Under the pieces are notes generated by a model, which made no database searches, was not told the DNA's origin, and saw only the letters and a program-made list of their open reading frames with translations. From NCBI GenBank assembly GCA_050695655.1, contig JBOGTU010000005.1, positions 1-64,000 of the forward strand: a stretch of DNA of 64,000 bases, given 5' to 3'. Each line of letters starts with the position of its first letter. Position 1 is the first letter of the stretch. Below are positions 24,810 to 34,300 of this stretch, in pieces. Source of the stretch: DATKQD01 sp050695655 (GTDB taxonomy: Bacteria; Chloroflexota; JAJPGV01). Made by a program: the position numbers and the translations under genes.

Positions 24810-26228
24810 ATGCCAGGCACGTTGCCCGCGGACGCACCCCGCCTGCGCCTGGCGCCTTCGCCCACCGGCGACCTGCATGTGGGCGCGGCGTGGATGGCGC
24901 TGTTCGACCTGGCCTTTGCCCGGCGGCACGGCGGCCAATTTGTGATCCGCATCGAGGACACCGATCAAGCACGCGCCCAGGCGGATTCCGAGCAAAGCAT
25001 GCTGGACTCGCTGCGCTGGCTGGGCCTGGACTGGGATGAGGGGCCGGATAAGGGTGGGCCCTATGGCCCCTACCGGCAGAGTGAGCGCCTGGCCCGCTAC
25101 GCCGCGTTTGCTCGCCAACTGGTAGAGCAGGGGCACGCCTACTACTGCACCTGCACGCCGGAGCGGCTGGCAGCGCTGCGCCAGGCGCAGATGGCCAGCA
25201 AACAGCCGCCCAGCTATGACCGGCACTGCCGCGACCTGGGCCTGCGCCCCGGCGGCCCCGAACCATGCGTGATCCGTATGAAAGTGCCACTGGAGGGTGA
25301 AAGCGTCGCGCACGACCTGGTGCGCGGCGAACTGAGGCGCGCTTACAAGGACAGCGACGACCAGGTGATCCTCAAGGCCGACGGTTTCCCCACCTACCAC
25401 CTGGCCGTGGTGGTGGATGACCACGAAATGCGCATCAGCCACGTGGTGCGGGGCGAGGAATGGATCTCCAGCCTACCCAAGCACCTGCTGCTGTACCAGT
25501 ACCTTGGCTGGGAGCCGCCGCTGTTTGCCCACATGCCCCTGCTGCGCAACGCGGACAAGAGCAAGATCAGCAAGCGTAAGCACCACACCTCTCTGCAGTG
25601 GTATGAGCGCCAGGGCTATCTGCCCGAGGCCATGCTCAATTTCCTGGCGATGCTGGGCTGGTCCATGCCCGACGGCCGCGAGCTGTTCACCTTCGCGGAC
25701 GTGGTGGAGCACTTCACGTTCGAGCGGGTGGTCACGTCGAGCCCCGTGTTCTCATTGGAGAAGCTGCAGTCCATCAACGGCCAGTACATCCGCGCGCTCG
25801 ACCTTCCGGTCCTGGCTGAGCGCCTCATTGCGCGACCGTATGTGCTGGCTCAGCTGCCGCTGGTGCGGGAACGCATGCGCACGCTGAACGATTTCCATCT
25901 GCTCACGGCGTTCTTTTATGAGGATGTGCTGACGTACGAGCCGCGACTACTGGTGCCCAAAAAAGGAGCCCCGGCTGACGTACCGCCCTGGCTGACCGCC
26001 GTGCGCGATCTGCTGCGCGACTTCCGCCCCTGGCGGGCCGCCCCTCTGGAGGCGGCGCTGCGCGAGCTGGTAGCGGAGCATGGCTGGGCCACCGGCCAGG
26101 TATTCATGAGCGCGCGCGTGGCGCTCACTGCCTCCACCCAGTCGCCCCCGCTCACGGAAACGATGGAGGTACTGGGCCGCGAGAAGACGCTGCAGCGGCT
26201 GGACGCCGCTCTCCAGGCGCTGGCCTAA
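24810..26228 (+). CDS. gltX: Glutamyl-tRNA synthetase
   Basis: A 472-aa class I aminoacyl-tRNA synthetase that charges tRNA-Glu in the cytosol. The HIGH-type motif is PSPTGDLHVGAAW, the KMSKS-type motif is KSKISKRKHH, and VIRIEDTDQARA is conserved. CTCTPERL near residue 112 resembles the zinc-binding region of some GluRS proteins. The C-terminal anticodon-binding helical domain is complete (REKTLQRLDAALQAL). Whether it is discriminating or also charges tRNA-Gln cannot be told. It starts 26 bp from the divergent dehydrogenase, so the two promoters must overlap. Confidence 0.96.
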   Translation: MPGTLPADAPRLRLAPSPTGDLHVGAAWMALFDLAFARRHGGQFVIRIEDTDQARAQADSEQSMLDSLRWLGLDWDEGPDKGGPYGPYRQSERLARYAAFARQLVEQGHAYYCTCTPERLAALRQAQMASKQPPSYDRHCRDLGLRPGGPEPCVIRMKVPLEGESVAHDLVRGELRRAYKDSDDQVILKADGFPTYHLAVVVDDHEMRISHVVRGEEWISSLPKHLLLYQYLGWEPPLFAHMPLLRNADKSKISKRKHHTSLQWYERQGYLPEAMLNFLAMLGWSMPDGRELFTFADVVEHFTFERVVTSSPVFSLEKLQSINGQYIRALDLPVLAERLIARPYVLAQLPLVRERMRTLNDFHLLTAFFYEDVLTYEPRLLVPKKGAPADVPPWLTAVRDLLRDFRPWRAAPLEAALRELVAEHGWATGQVFMSARVALTASTQSPPLTETMEVLGREKTLQRLDAALQALA

Positions 26229-26350
26229 GACATCCCGCCGGGCGCGACTCGGCGATTCGTTTTCAGCACACGAGAGGCTCCTGGCCGGCAGCGAGGCAGC
26301 GCCGGGGATGCTGAGTTCGGCAGAGGGAGAAGTGGGTGCTGGCACCGTGG

Positions 26351-26376
26351 TTGACGCTGGCGCTGTACGCTACACT
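26351..26376 (+). promoter_or_regulatory. Possible promoter of the structured RNA
   Basis: TTGACG (26351-26356) and TACACT (26371-26376) have 14 bp between them, shorter than usual. A start 8-11 nt after the -10 box would fall at the first base of the stem at 26387. Confidence 0.3.
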
Positions 26377-26385
26377 GACGCACTG

Positions 26386-26480
26386 AAAGGTTGTTGCCGG
26401 CTCCGCGGGGAGCGGTGGCGCCGGGGGGAGACAGCACAGGTGTGGAGCGCAGTGGAGCGGTGGGTTGCCGGCAACCTTGT
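26386..26480 (+). ncRNA. Candidate structured RNA (about 95 nt) between gltX and the MBL gene
   Basis: The 315-bp gap after gltX has no convincing ORF. It contains a closing stem: AAGGTTGTTGCCGGC (26387-26401) pairs with GCCGGCAACCTT (26467-26478) over 12 bp with a 3-nt bulge. Inside is a small hairpin CCGC-GGGGA-GCGG and other GC-rich pairing. A promoter-like TTGACG/TACACT pair lies just upstream. I compared it by eye with 4.5S RNA: the GGAA loop and AGCAG are missing, so it is not an SRP RNA. The class is unknown, and a GC-rich stem could also form by chance. Confidence 0.35.
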
Positions 26481-26501
26481 CCGGCGTCTGTTCGTTCCGG
26501 T

Positions 26502-26528
26502 TTGACGTAAGCGACTGAGCGCTATAGC
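26502..26528 (+). promoter_or_regulatory. Possible promoter of the MBL-hydrolase gene
   Basis: TTGACG (26502-26507) and TATAGC (26523-26528) are 15 bp apart. The start codon at 26544 would be only about 8 nt from the transcription start, so the mRNA would be nearly leaderless. Confidence 0.35.
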
Positions 26529-26543
26529 CTAGGCGAAACTGCA

Positions 26544-27905
26544 GTGAAGATCACGTTCTGGGGCACGCGTGGGTCGATCGCCGTGCCCGGCCACGCCACC
26601 GCCACGTACGGCGGCAACACCTCCTGTGTAGAAGTGCGCATGGGCGGTGAGCTGTTCGTGTTGGACTGCGGCACGGGTATACGGGAGCTGGGGCACCATC
26701 TGCTGGCGGCGGGTGAACCGGTGAAAGCCAATGTGTTGCTGGGCCACTCCCATTGGGATCACATTCAGGGTTTTCCCTTTTTCGGCCCGCTGTTCGTGCC
26801 CGGCAATCAGTTCAACTTCTTTGGTCCGCAGGAGCACAGCCAGCGCTTGAACGAGACGCTGGGCGGGCAGATGCAGTATCGCTACTTCCCGGTGGGCATG
26901 GATCAACTGGCGGCCACGCTGCACTATCAGGAGCTGCGCGAAGAGACAGTGAGCATTGGCCGCGTCGCGGTGAGCTCCCACTACCTCAACCACACCACCC
27001 TTACCCTCGCCTACAAGCTGCAGGTGGACGGCCGCACGCTCATTTACGCCACGGACAGCGAGCCCTTCTCGCAGCAGCCACGGGCCTGGGCATCGTCCGA
27101 CGACCGAACGTTTCTGCACCGGCGCGATGAGAAGCTGGTGGAGTTTTTCTCCGGTGCGGACACGTTGATCATGGACGCGCAGTACACCGCGCGGGAGTAC
27201 CCGCAGAAGGTGGGTTGGGGCCACGGCACCGTGGACTACACCATCGACATGGCCATCTCGGCGGGCGTGGGCACGCTGGTCCTGTTCCATCACGAGCCCA
27301 CGCGGATCGACACCGCCATGGAGGTGCTGGAGCAGTTGGCGCAGAAGCGCATGCACGCAGAAGCACCCCAGGTAGAGGTGCTGGCCGCGCGCGAAGGCGT
27401 GACATTGGAGCTGGAAGATGTGGCCGGCCAGGCCAACCCGGTTCACGAGCGCAGGCTGCCCGAGTTCCATCCTCGCGTACGCGTGGCCGTGGTGGGTTCG
27501 GCCGACTTCGCCAGCGTCGCCTCGAAAACGCTGGCGCAGGACCACTATGACATTGTGGCGGTGGAGCACATGGCGGCGCTGGAGAGCGGCGAATTCGCCG
27601 ATTACCAGCCGCACCTGGTGCTGCTGCGCCAGCCGGACGGCAGCTGGAACCACGCCACGCACCAGTTCCTGCGCAACGAAAGGCGCCGCCACGTACCGGT
27701 GCTGGTGGTTGTGCCGGACGGTCGCTTTGAGGCAGCCCAGCAGGCTTTTGACGAGGGCGCGGCGGATGTGCTTATGGAGCCGTTTGCCGGTACCCAGCTG
27801 CACTCGCGCGTGGATTCGTGGCTGCTGCGCGCCGGCGTAGCGGTGGACCGCCGCATCCGCGGCCGTCGTGCCGAAGGCGAACCGGAGACTGCCCCCGCCG
27901 CGTAA
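26544..27905 (+). CDS. Metallo-beta-lactamase-fold hydrolase fused to a degenerate receiver domain
   Basis: A 453-aa protein of two parts. Residues 1-290 are an MBL-fold phosphodiesterase-like domain: ITFWGTRGSIAVPG, the zinc motif LLGHSHWDHIQGFPFF (HxHxDH), IMDAQYT and VLFHHEP. Residues 310-440 look like a response-regulator receiver (RVRVAVVGSADFASVA..YDIVAVEHMAALESG..PHLVLLRQPDG..HVPVLVVVPDG..GAADVLMEPF), but the phosphoacceptor Asp position reads LLRQ, so it cannot be phosphorylated in the usual way. The GTG start has only a weak upstream AGGCGAA. A histidine-kinase gene follows after 146 bp; the two may act together in signalling, which is inference. Confidence 0.85.
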   Translation: MKITFWGTRGSIAVPGHATATYGGNTSCVEVRMGGELFVLDCGTGIRELGHHLLAAGEPVKANVLLGHSHWDHIQGFPFFGPLFVPGNQFNFFGPQEHSQRLNETLGGQMQYRYFPVGMDQLAATLHYQELREETVSIGRVAVSSHYLNHTTLTLAYKLQVDGRTLIYATDSEPFSQQPRAWASSDDRTFLHRRDEKLVEFFSGADTLIMDAQYTAREYPQKVGWGHGTVDYTIDMAISAGVGTLVLFHHEPTRIDTAMEVLEQLAQKRMHAEAPQVEVLAAREGVTLELEDVAGQANPVHERRLPEFHPRVRVAVVGSADFASVASKTLAQDHYDIVAVEHMAALESGEFADYQPHLVLLRQPDGSWNHATHQFLRNERRRHVPVLVVVPDGRFEAAQQAFDEGAADVLMEPFAGTQLHSRVDSWLLRAGVAVDRRIRGRRAEGEPETAPAA

Positions 27906-28051
27906 CTTCTGCGCGACCCGCGAATTCCGGTGGGTTTGTCCACGTCGCAATAGCCGTGCCAAAAGGTTGGCCTGTTCGATACAAATGTCAGACGGGGCCT
28001 TGCCGCTTTCGGCCCAAGATGCGCGGCGAGGCTGGCGCATAGAATAGAGCC

Positions 28052-29248
28052 ATGGCTGAGCGTTCGCTTGCGGGCAATGTGAACGCCCAGCCTGAGGCCC
28101 TGCCGCACCAGCAGTTGACGGCCATTTTAGGCGGCGTTTCGCACGGCATCATCGGCGTGGGTCTCTCGGGGCACATTCTCTTTGCCAACCAGGCGGCCGC
28201 GAATCTGCACGGGTACCCAAGTCCCGACGAGATGAACGGGCTGGAGGCAGGGCCACTGCTCGCGGCGCTGCGGCCAGCGGACGAAGCTGGCGAGCTCCTG
28301 GCCTGGCAGGCGCTGCCGCTCCAACGGGCGCTGGAGAGCGAGCAAGCCCAGCAGCGGCTGGTTCGATTGCCGGCCCGCGCTGATGGCCCCGAGCGTTGGA
28401 TCATGCTCAAAGCGCAGCCCACCCAGGGCGTGCGGGCAGGTACCCGCATGGTGGTGCTGGTTCTGCAGGACGTGACCGCGCTGAAACTGGCCGAGCAGGA
28501 ACGCGACGCCTGGATGCAAACACTGGCGCATGACCTCAAAACACCCCTCACTGCCATCCGCGGGTACGCGCAGCTGGCCGTGCGCAACGTCACGGCACGA
28601 GACCGGCAAGGCGCCCTCAACGACCTGGAGCGCGTGGTTCAGGCGAGCGACCGGCTGACTAAGATGGTGGAGCAGCTGGGCGACTTGACGCGCATCCAAA
28701 CGCAGGGTGGCCTGCAGCTGCACGTCCGCCCATGCAACATGGTGCACCTGGTGCAGCGGGCGGTGGAGCTGGCGCAGGCTTCCACCACCCTGCACCGGCT
28801 GCAGCTGGAGCTGCTGGTGGACAACCTGATCATCCCAGCCGATGCCGAGCGGCTGGAGCGTGTGTTTGAGAATCTGCTCAGCAACGCCATTAAGTACAGC
28901 CCGGAGGGCGGCGACATCTCCGTGCGGGCCGGCCAGAACGAGCCTGGGCTGGCTTACGCCTCCATCACTGATGCTGGCATCGGCATTTCGCAGGAGGACA
29001 TGGCGCGGATTTTCGTGCGCTTCGGCCGTGGCCGCAACGTTGGGCAGATCGACGGCAGCGGCATTGGCCTGAGCTTCTGCCAGGCCGTTGTACAGGCCCA
29101 CGGCGGGCAGATCCACTTGGAGAGCCAGCCCTCCAAGGGCACCCGCGTCACCGTGCGCTTCCCCCTGCTGGCGCCTGCGTCCGTGGGCGACGCTGTGTCC
29201 GACGGCGCGCCCTGGGAGCGTTTCCACCTGCCTTTGGCCAGCGACTGA
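28052..29248 (+). CDS. PAS-containing sensor histidine kinase
   Basis: A 398-aa kinase without transmembrane segments, so probably cytosolic. A PAS domain covers about 20-145 (AILGGVSHGIIGVGLSGHILFANQAA). The dimerisation/phosphoacceptor box LAHDLKTPLTAIRGYAQL has the His near residue 160. The ATP-binding domain has the N-box NLLSNAIKYS, the G1 box DAGIGISQEDM and the G2 box GSGIGLSFC. No response-regulator gene is adjacent; the degenerate receiver of the upstream MBL protein is the only receiver-like domain nearby. It ends 15 bp from the convergent membrane-protein gene. Confidence 0.93.
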   Translation: MAERSLAGNVNAQPEALPHQQLTAILGGVSHGIIGVGLSGHILFANQAAANLHGYPSPDEMNGLEAGPLLAALRPADEAGELLAWQALPLQRALESEQAQQRLVRLPARADGPERWIMLKAQPTQGVRAGTRMVVLVLQDVTALKLAEQERDAWMQTLAHDLKTPLTAIRGYAQLAVRNVTARDRQGALNDLERVVQASDRLTKMVEQLGDLTRIQTQGGLQLHVRPCNMVHLVQRAVELAQASTTLHRLQLELLVDNLIIPADAERLERVFENLLSNAIKYSPEGGDISVRAGQNEPGLAYASITDAGIGISQEDMARIFVRFGRGRNVGQIDGSGIGLSFCQAVVQAHGGQIHLESQPSKGTRVTVRFPLLAPASVGDAVSDGAPWERFHLPLASD

Positions 29249-29263
29249 GGCGCTCCGCCCCTT

Positions 29264-31210
29264 TCAGTTCGCCGGGATCACCCGTTCACTGCCCAGCACC
29301 GTAACCTGCTGCCCGGCCAGCGTGGGGATACTGGCGCCGTTGCGATAGTCGTACACACCCAGCTGCAGCGCGTACGTGCCCGGCTTGGCCGCGCCGGGAA
29401 TGCGTATGACCCAATCGTCCGGAATCACTTCACCCGGTTGCCACAGGTGCGGCAGCAATCCCACGCCTTGGCCTGGCCCGTGGTCCCGATCGTGGATCAC
29501 CTGGCCAGCGGAATCCGCCAGGCGCACGAAGGCCGAGTAATCGAAATCCGGCCGCGTGAGCACATCCGGCGGCGGGAGGATGCGCAGCGTGCGCAACGCG
29601 TTCGGCGGAGCATCCCGCAGCACCAGAGGATACGACGGCACTGTGTAGGACGACGCCCAGAAGAGCCGCAGCCGCAGCGTGCCACCGGCCGGCACCTGGG
29701 CGGGGCCGGCACGATTCCAGCCAACCAGCTCCATGGCGTGCTCGAAGACTACCGCTTGCGGGTGCTGCACGCCGGCTGACGCGGCGTCGCCATAGACCGC
29801 TGCCGTTGCGCCGAAGCTGTGCGCCACCGCCAGCAGCCCTGCCCCAACCGTCACAGCGGCCAGCCCGCTGGCGCAGGCGCTCGCCACGCGGTTCAGCCCG
29901 CGCGGAAGGCTGGCCAAGCCCAGTGCCAGGAACACCGCGCAGGACGTGAGGGCCGGCAGAATGAAGCGCGCGTGAGCCGTGGCGCCGTCGTCCAACTGCA
30001 CGCCGTGCCACAGCACCACCGCTGCCAGGCTGCCGGCCAGGGCGAGCGCCAGCAGGAGCAGCCCGCCGGCTCGCGGCGAAGTGATGAGCTTGCTCGCGTT
30101 GAGGCGTGGGTGCCGCGCCAGCCTCAGCAGCAGGCCGAGCAGCGCGAGGGCCGCCACCGCTTTGAGGGGCAGGTAGAACGCATCCGGCAGCCGAACAATC
30201 TCCCAGCCGAAGGAGCCCCAATACGTTTGGAACACCTCTTGCCACACGCCCCACGCGTAGCCGGGCGTCAGCTCGTGCAGGGCCATGGGCACATTGGCCG
30301 CGTAATGTGCCAGGAAGCCGTCGGCGGCGCTGGGCCGGACGAAGTACCAGCCGGCGACAGCGGCCACTCCAGCGGCACAGCCAGCCAGCCGCGCAACGCA
30401 GCGCCACGCACAGCCAGGCCGCTTCACTGCCCGCTCGCGCAGCGCGAGGATCAGCGCCGCCACCACTGGCAGCGGCAGCAGCACTGCCGTGTTCGTTTTG
30501 GCCAGCAGCGCCAGGCCCAAGCTCGCGCCGACGGCCACAAACCAGCCGGCCAATCGCTGCTCGGTGTACAGTACGCGCACCAGCAGCGCCAGCGCCAGGG
30601 CTGAGGTGAGAGCGGCGGCGTTGTCGTTATCAATACTGGCGCTGGAGAGGAGGAACACGGGCGTGAGGCCCGCCAGCAGCGCCGCGAACAGCCCCAGCCT
30701 AACTCCCAGCAGGCGCCGCGCCGTGAGCCAGATGAGCGCCAGCGTGAGCGTGCCCATCATCACGGATACGGCCCGCATGATGTGCGCTCCCAGCACCATG
30801 CCGTGATAGGGCCAGGCTTCGGTGAGGGTGTGCACGGCCACCGCGTTTCGGTTGGGGTGATCCGGCCAGGTGAAGTACGGGTTGCGCACCCAGGATACAT
30901 TCCGCGTCAGATCGATGCCGGCCACGAACGGTGCTTCGAGCGCGTAGTAGAGGGGCGGCTGAAACAGCTCGTTGGGCGGCCGGTCCACCAGCGAGGGCAG
31001 CAGCTCGCCGCCGCTGGGCAGCGTATGCCGCTCGGCCAGGAACTTGACATATTGGAAGTGCTCCGGCTCATCCAGCGCCTCCCACAGCGGATTGATCACG
31101 CTGAAGGCCAGGCCCAGCACAAAGAAGCCCGCCAGCAGCAGCGCGGGCAGCGCGCGTGAGGTCAGCCGAGGCACACGCCAGCGGCAGCCGCGCCACGCAC
31201 GCTGCTCCAA
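29264..31210 (-). CDS. Large membrane protein of the GT-C / DUF2142-like type
   Basis: A 648-aa integral membrane protein with about 10-12 hydrophobic helices (from residue 20 to about 470) and a C-terminal extracytoplasmic domain of about 170 residues (VPAGGTLRLRLFWASSYTVPSY..LRILPPP). The first outer loop carries EALDEPEHFQYVKFL (D47, E48), matching the acidic motif of polyprenyl-phosphate-sugar glycosyltransferases. It is likely to move sugars onto lipids, proteins or surface polymers; donor and acceptor cannot be told. It is the last gene of a three-gene operon with the 1080-aa membrane protein and the VTC protein. Confidence 0.78.
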   Translation of the reverse strand: MEQRAWRGCRWRVPRLTSRALPALLLAGFFVLGLAFSVINPLWEALDEPEHFQYVKFLAERHTLPSGGELLPSLVDRPPNELFQPPLYYALEAPFVAGIDLTRNVSWVRNPYFTWPDHPNRNAVAVHTLTEAWPYHGMVLGAHIMRAVSVMMGTLTLALIWLTARRLLGVRLGLFAALLAGLTPVFLLSSASIDNDNAAALTSALALALLVRVLYTEQRLAGWFVAVGASLGLALLAKTNTAVLLPLPVVAALILALRERAVKRPGCAWRCVARLAGCAAGVAAVAGWYFVRPSAADGFLAHYAANVPMALHELTPGYAWGVWQEVFQTYWGSFGWEIVRLPDAFYLPLKAVAALALLGLLLRLARHPRLNASKLITSPRAGGLLLLALALAGSLAAVVLWHGVQLDDGATAHARFILPALTSCAVFLALGLASLPRGLNRVASACASGLAAVTVGAGLLAVAHSFGATAAVYGDAASAGVQHPQAVVFEHAMELVGWNRAGPAQVPAGGTLRLRLFWASSYTVPSYPLVLRDAPPNALRTLRILPPPDVLTRPDFDYSAFVRLADSAGQVIHDRDHGPGQGVGLLPHLWQPGEVIPDDWVIRIPGAAKPGTYALQLGVYDYRNGASIPTLAGQQVTVLGSERVIPAN

Positions 31211-31315
31211 CTGCCTTTCAACACCACCATGCTGTCGGCCTACACTCTAGCCGCTTTGTGCCGCCGTTTGGACGCCAATAGCATAGCTGCCGGGCGCTGA
31301 GAGAAACCGGAACTC

Positions 31316-34300
31316 CTACCCCGAGTGCGCTGCCTTGGCCGTGCTGGTGACGGCGATTGTGAAATGGTCCTCGGCGCCCATAGGCATCCGTTGACCGGTG
31401 GCCTGGTTGTACAGGCCGATCTGAAGCGACACGACACTCGCCGACGGCAGAGTGAATTCGTCAGTGAGATATTCGCCGGGCAGCCAGCTGGAGGTGGGAC
31501 GGCCAGCAGTGCCCGGCGGCCGGTCGGATTGCCATATGATGCCGCCCGCGGTATCGAGCGCATGCACGAATTCGGTGGCGTCCGCCGCCGGTGTTTGAAG
31601 CGCCTGCCACACCAGACGCAGCCGCAATTGCGCGCCATCGCTCTGCAACTGGTAACCAACCAATCGAGCGACGCCACCGGCGGTCACGTCAGCGGGGGTG
31701 AGATTGCCCGGTGGCAGGGTCATCTGCCGGCTAAGCGCATGAACGGTGAGCCGCAGCGGCAGCGAGAGCCATGCACCCGTGGCCGAAGCTATTAAAACGC
31801 GGGCGGGACCAGGTGGAAAGGCTGCTGGAACGGCGCAGGCGACGGGCGTGGTTGCCAGGGTGCCGGCCGGCCAGCCCTGGCCCACAGCCACCTGGCAGGC
31901 GGCCATCGCCCCGGTCGCTGAGGCCAGCCGCAGGCGCACAGTCCGGCCCGCGGCAGTGTGGCCGGTCGCGTACCAGGTGAGGCGGAGCCTGGCGGCCTCA
32001 CCCTGCTGGGCCGATGCCGCGGTGGCGGACACCAGCTCAATGCTGGGCAGCCGCAGCAGCGCGCGAGCTGGCGGAGCCGTGGTGCGCGCCGCGACCTCCA
32101 GTTTGCCGGCGGGCAGGCTGGGCCGGTCCGGGTAGGCCAGCAGCAGCCGGTATGCACCAGGCGGTGCATCGGCGGGGAGCGGCAGCTCCCGCCGGTCGGT
32201 GAAGCTGACGCCACTGCTCCAGAAGGCGCTGGGCGGGATCAATGGGAAAGGTGCGTCGTTCTGAGCCCACAGGTTCCCGGCAGCGTCCACCAGGTGCAGC
32301 GAAGGGTTGGCCGGCTGATGTTTGGCATGAACTGTCCAGGCCAGGTCCACGGGAATGGCCGCCCCCTGTGTCGCGCTGGCGAAGACACGCACCCGCAGCT
32401 CAGGTGTGCCCGGGAGCGAGGGCGCCGGTAGGCTTCCCAGAAAGAGCGCGCCAATCTGCACGTGCTGAACCAAGGGGTACATGTACATGCGCCGCGCGGA
32501 CGTGGGCATAAGCAACGAACCGTGGGTGTCGAACAGATCGATCTGCACAAAGTAGGCATCAAAAGGCATGCCCACGGGCAGGGTGAGGGCGAACTCCTGC
32601 TGGCTGCCCGGCCCAGTTGCCTCAGCCCAGGGATGGCCCGAGCTGCCTGCGAGCACTCGCACAGTGCTGCCGGCTGGCGGTACCGCGCCCCAATGCAGCC
32701 GTGCTCGAATGGTCGTCGGCGATACCTGCATAACCTGGGCGCTCGTCAGCTCGGCCGGCCCGTACTGCACGTTCAGAGGGCGGATGCTCCTCGGAGCTGC
32801 GCCCAGCTCTGTCCCCACGCCTACCAGGGCCAGAGGCAGGAGCACCGCGGCCAATGGCAGGCCGGCCGCCAGTGCGAGCCGGGGCACAGGCTGGCTGGGC
32901 CAGCCGAGGATCAGCGTGAGCAGGCAGCACACCAGGCTGAGGGCTAAGGCCACCTGGCGAACGAGTGTGCTGCCGAGCCACACCACGACGTGCGACGTTC
33001 CGGCTGGGATGGCTACTTGCAGTAAACCGGAGTTGGCTTCGGCAAAGACGCGGGCCGGCTGCCCGTTGATGGTGGCCTGCCAGCCGGTCCAATACAGCCG
33101 CTCCATGCGCACGGTGAACGGCCGTGAGCTTTGTAAGTTGACGGTGTCTCGAAGGCTCGTGCGCTGCTGATCGACAACGCGGGCAAATGGTGGCAGCTCG
33201 CCGGGCAGCACGGCCAGCGGCGAGTGGCCGAGCGCAATGGGCAGAAGCTCTGGCGACCAGTCCAGTGTGGTTGTCGCTGCCACCGGGAGGAAGTGCCGCA
33301 GATAGTCGCCGCCCGATACCCGCTCGTGGGCCAGCGCGTCCGCCAGGGTGAGGTGTGCCGGCATGTTGAGATAGCGCAGGTTGGTAAGGCCAGCTCCGCC
33401 CGCCAGCCCCACGAACAGCACCAACGGGCCGGCTAGCCCGAGCTGCGCCCCCCGTGGCAAACGAGAGACGCCGGCGCCTACCGTCAGCGCGCCAAAGAAG
33501 CCGGCCAGGCTGAGCAGCCTGATGGGCTGCTGAACGAATGCCGCGCCCGGAAAGATGCTCCACAGCGGCGCCGACCAGTGCGTGTTCAGGAATAGTGCGC
33601 TGGCGGTCGCCAGCCCGAACAGGAGCCCGAGTCCACGCGTCCAGCCATCCGATCGCCAGGCCAGGGCCAGGCCCGCCATGGCCGCGGCAATGAGTGCCGT
33701 TTGCACCAGGCCCATCTGGGCCGGGCCAAAGCGATTGGTGAAGACCACACCGTTGTAGGCGTGCAGCACGCGACTCGAGACGAGCTCTGTCAGCCGCACG
33801 AAATTCTGGCGGTAGTCCTGCCCGGGCTCCGTATGGAAGCGCGTGAGCTGCACGCTCGCGGCGTCGGCAAACACCGGCAGCCAGTACACGGCCGACACGC
33901 CGAGCCCCAGCACCGCCGCGCCGCAGGCCGCCATGGCTCGTTGAGCCCAGCCGGCGCGGTAGCGCACAAGCAGCACCAGGCAGTAGGCTGCCAGGAAGGG
34001 TGATGCCACCAGAAACGTCACATTATGCGCCAGCAGCAGTCCGCCGTAAGCCAGGGCCGCGGCCCCGAAGCGCCGCCGGCTGGGCCGCGCGATGAGCCGG
34101 TGAAAGGCCCAGAACACCAACGGCAGCAGGGGCAGCGCCAGCGTTTGGCTGAAGTCACCGCTCTGGTACAGGTTGTACAGCAGGTACGGCGCGTACACGG
34201 ACAGGGTGCCCGCCACCAACCCCGCGGCCGTGCCGAAGAGTTCGCGGACGTACAGAAAAGTGAACAGCGAGCAGCAGATGACCGCCAGTGCCATGGTCAT

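Noticed and set aside
26386..26480. 4.5S (SRP) RNA as identity of the structured region
   Set aside because: The GGAA apical loop and the AGCAG side of the symmetric loop are absent.
26308..26505. A 65-codon frame in the gap after gltX
   Set aside because: Third codon positions are much less GC-rich than in genes here, there is no ribosome site, and it overlaps the likely structured RNA.
26529..28040. A 503-codon open frame on the minus strand opposite the MBL-receiver gene
   Set aside because: Antisense shadow; composition rich in His, Gln and Arg, and the sense frame has clear domains.
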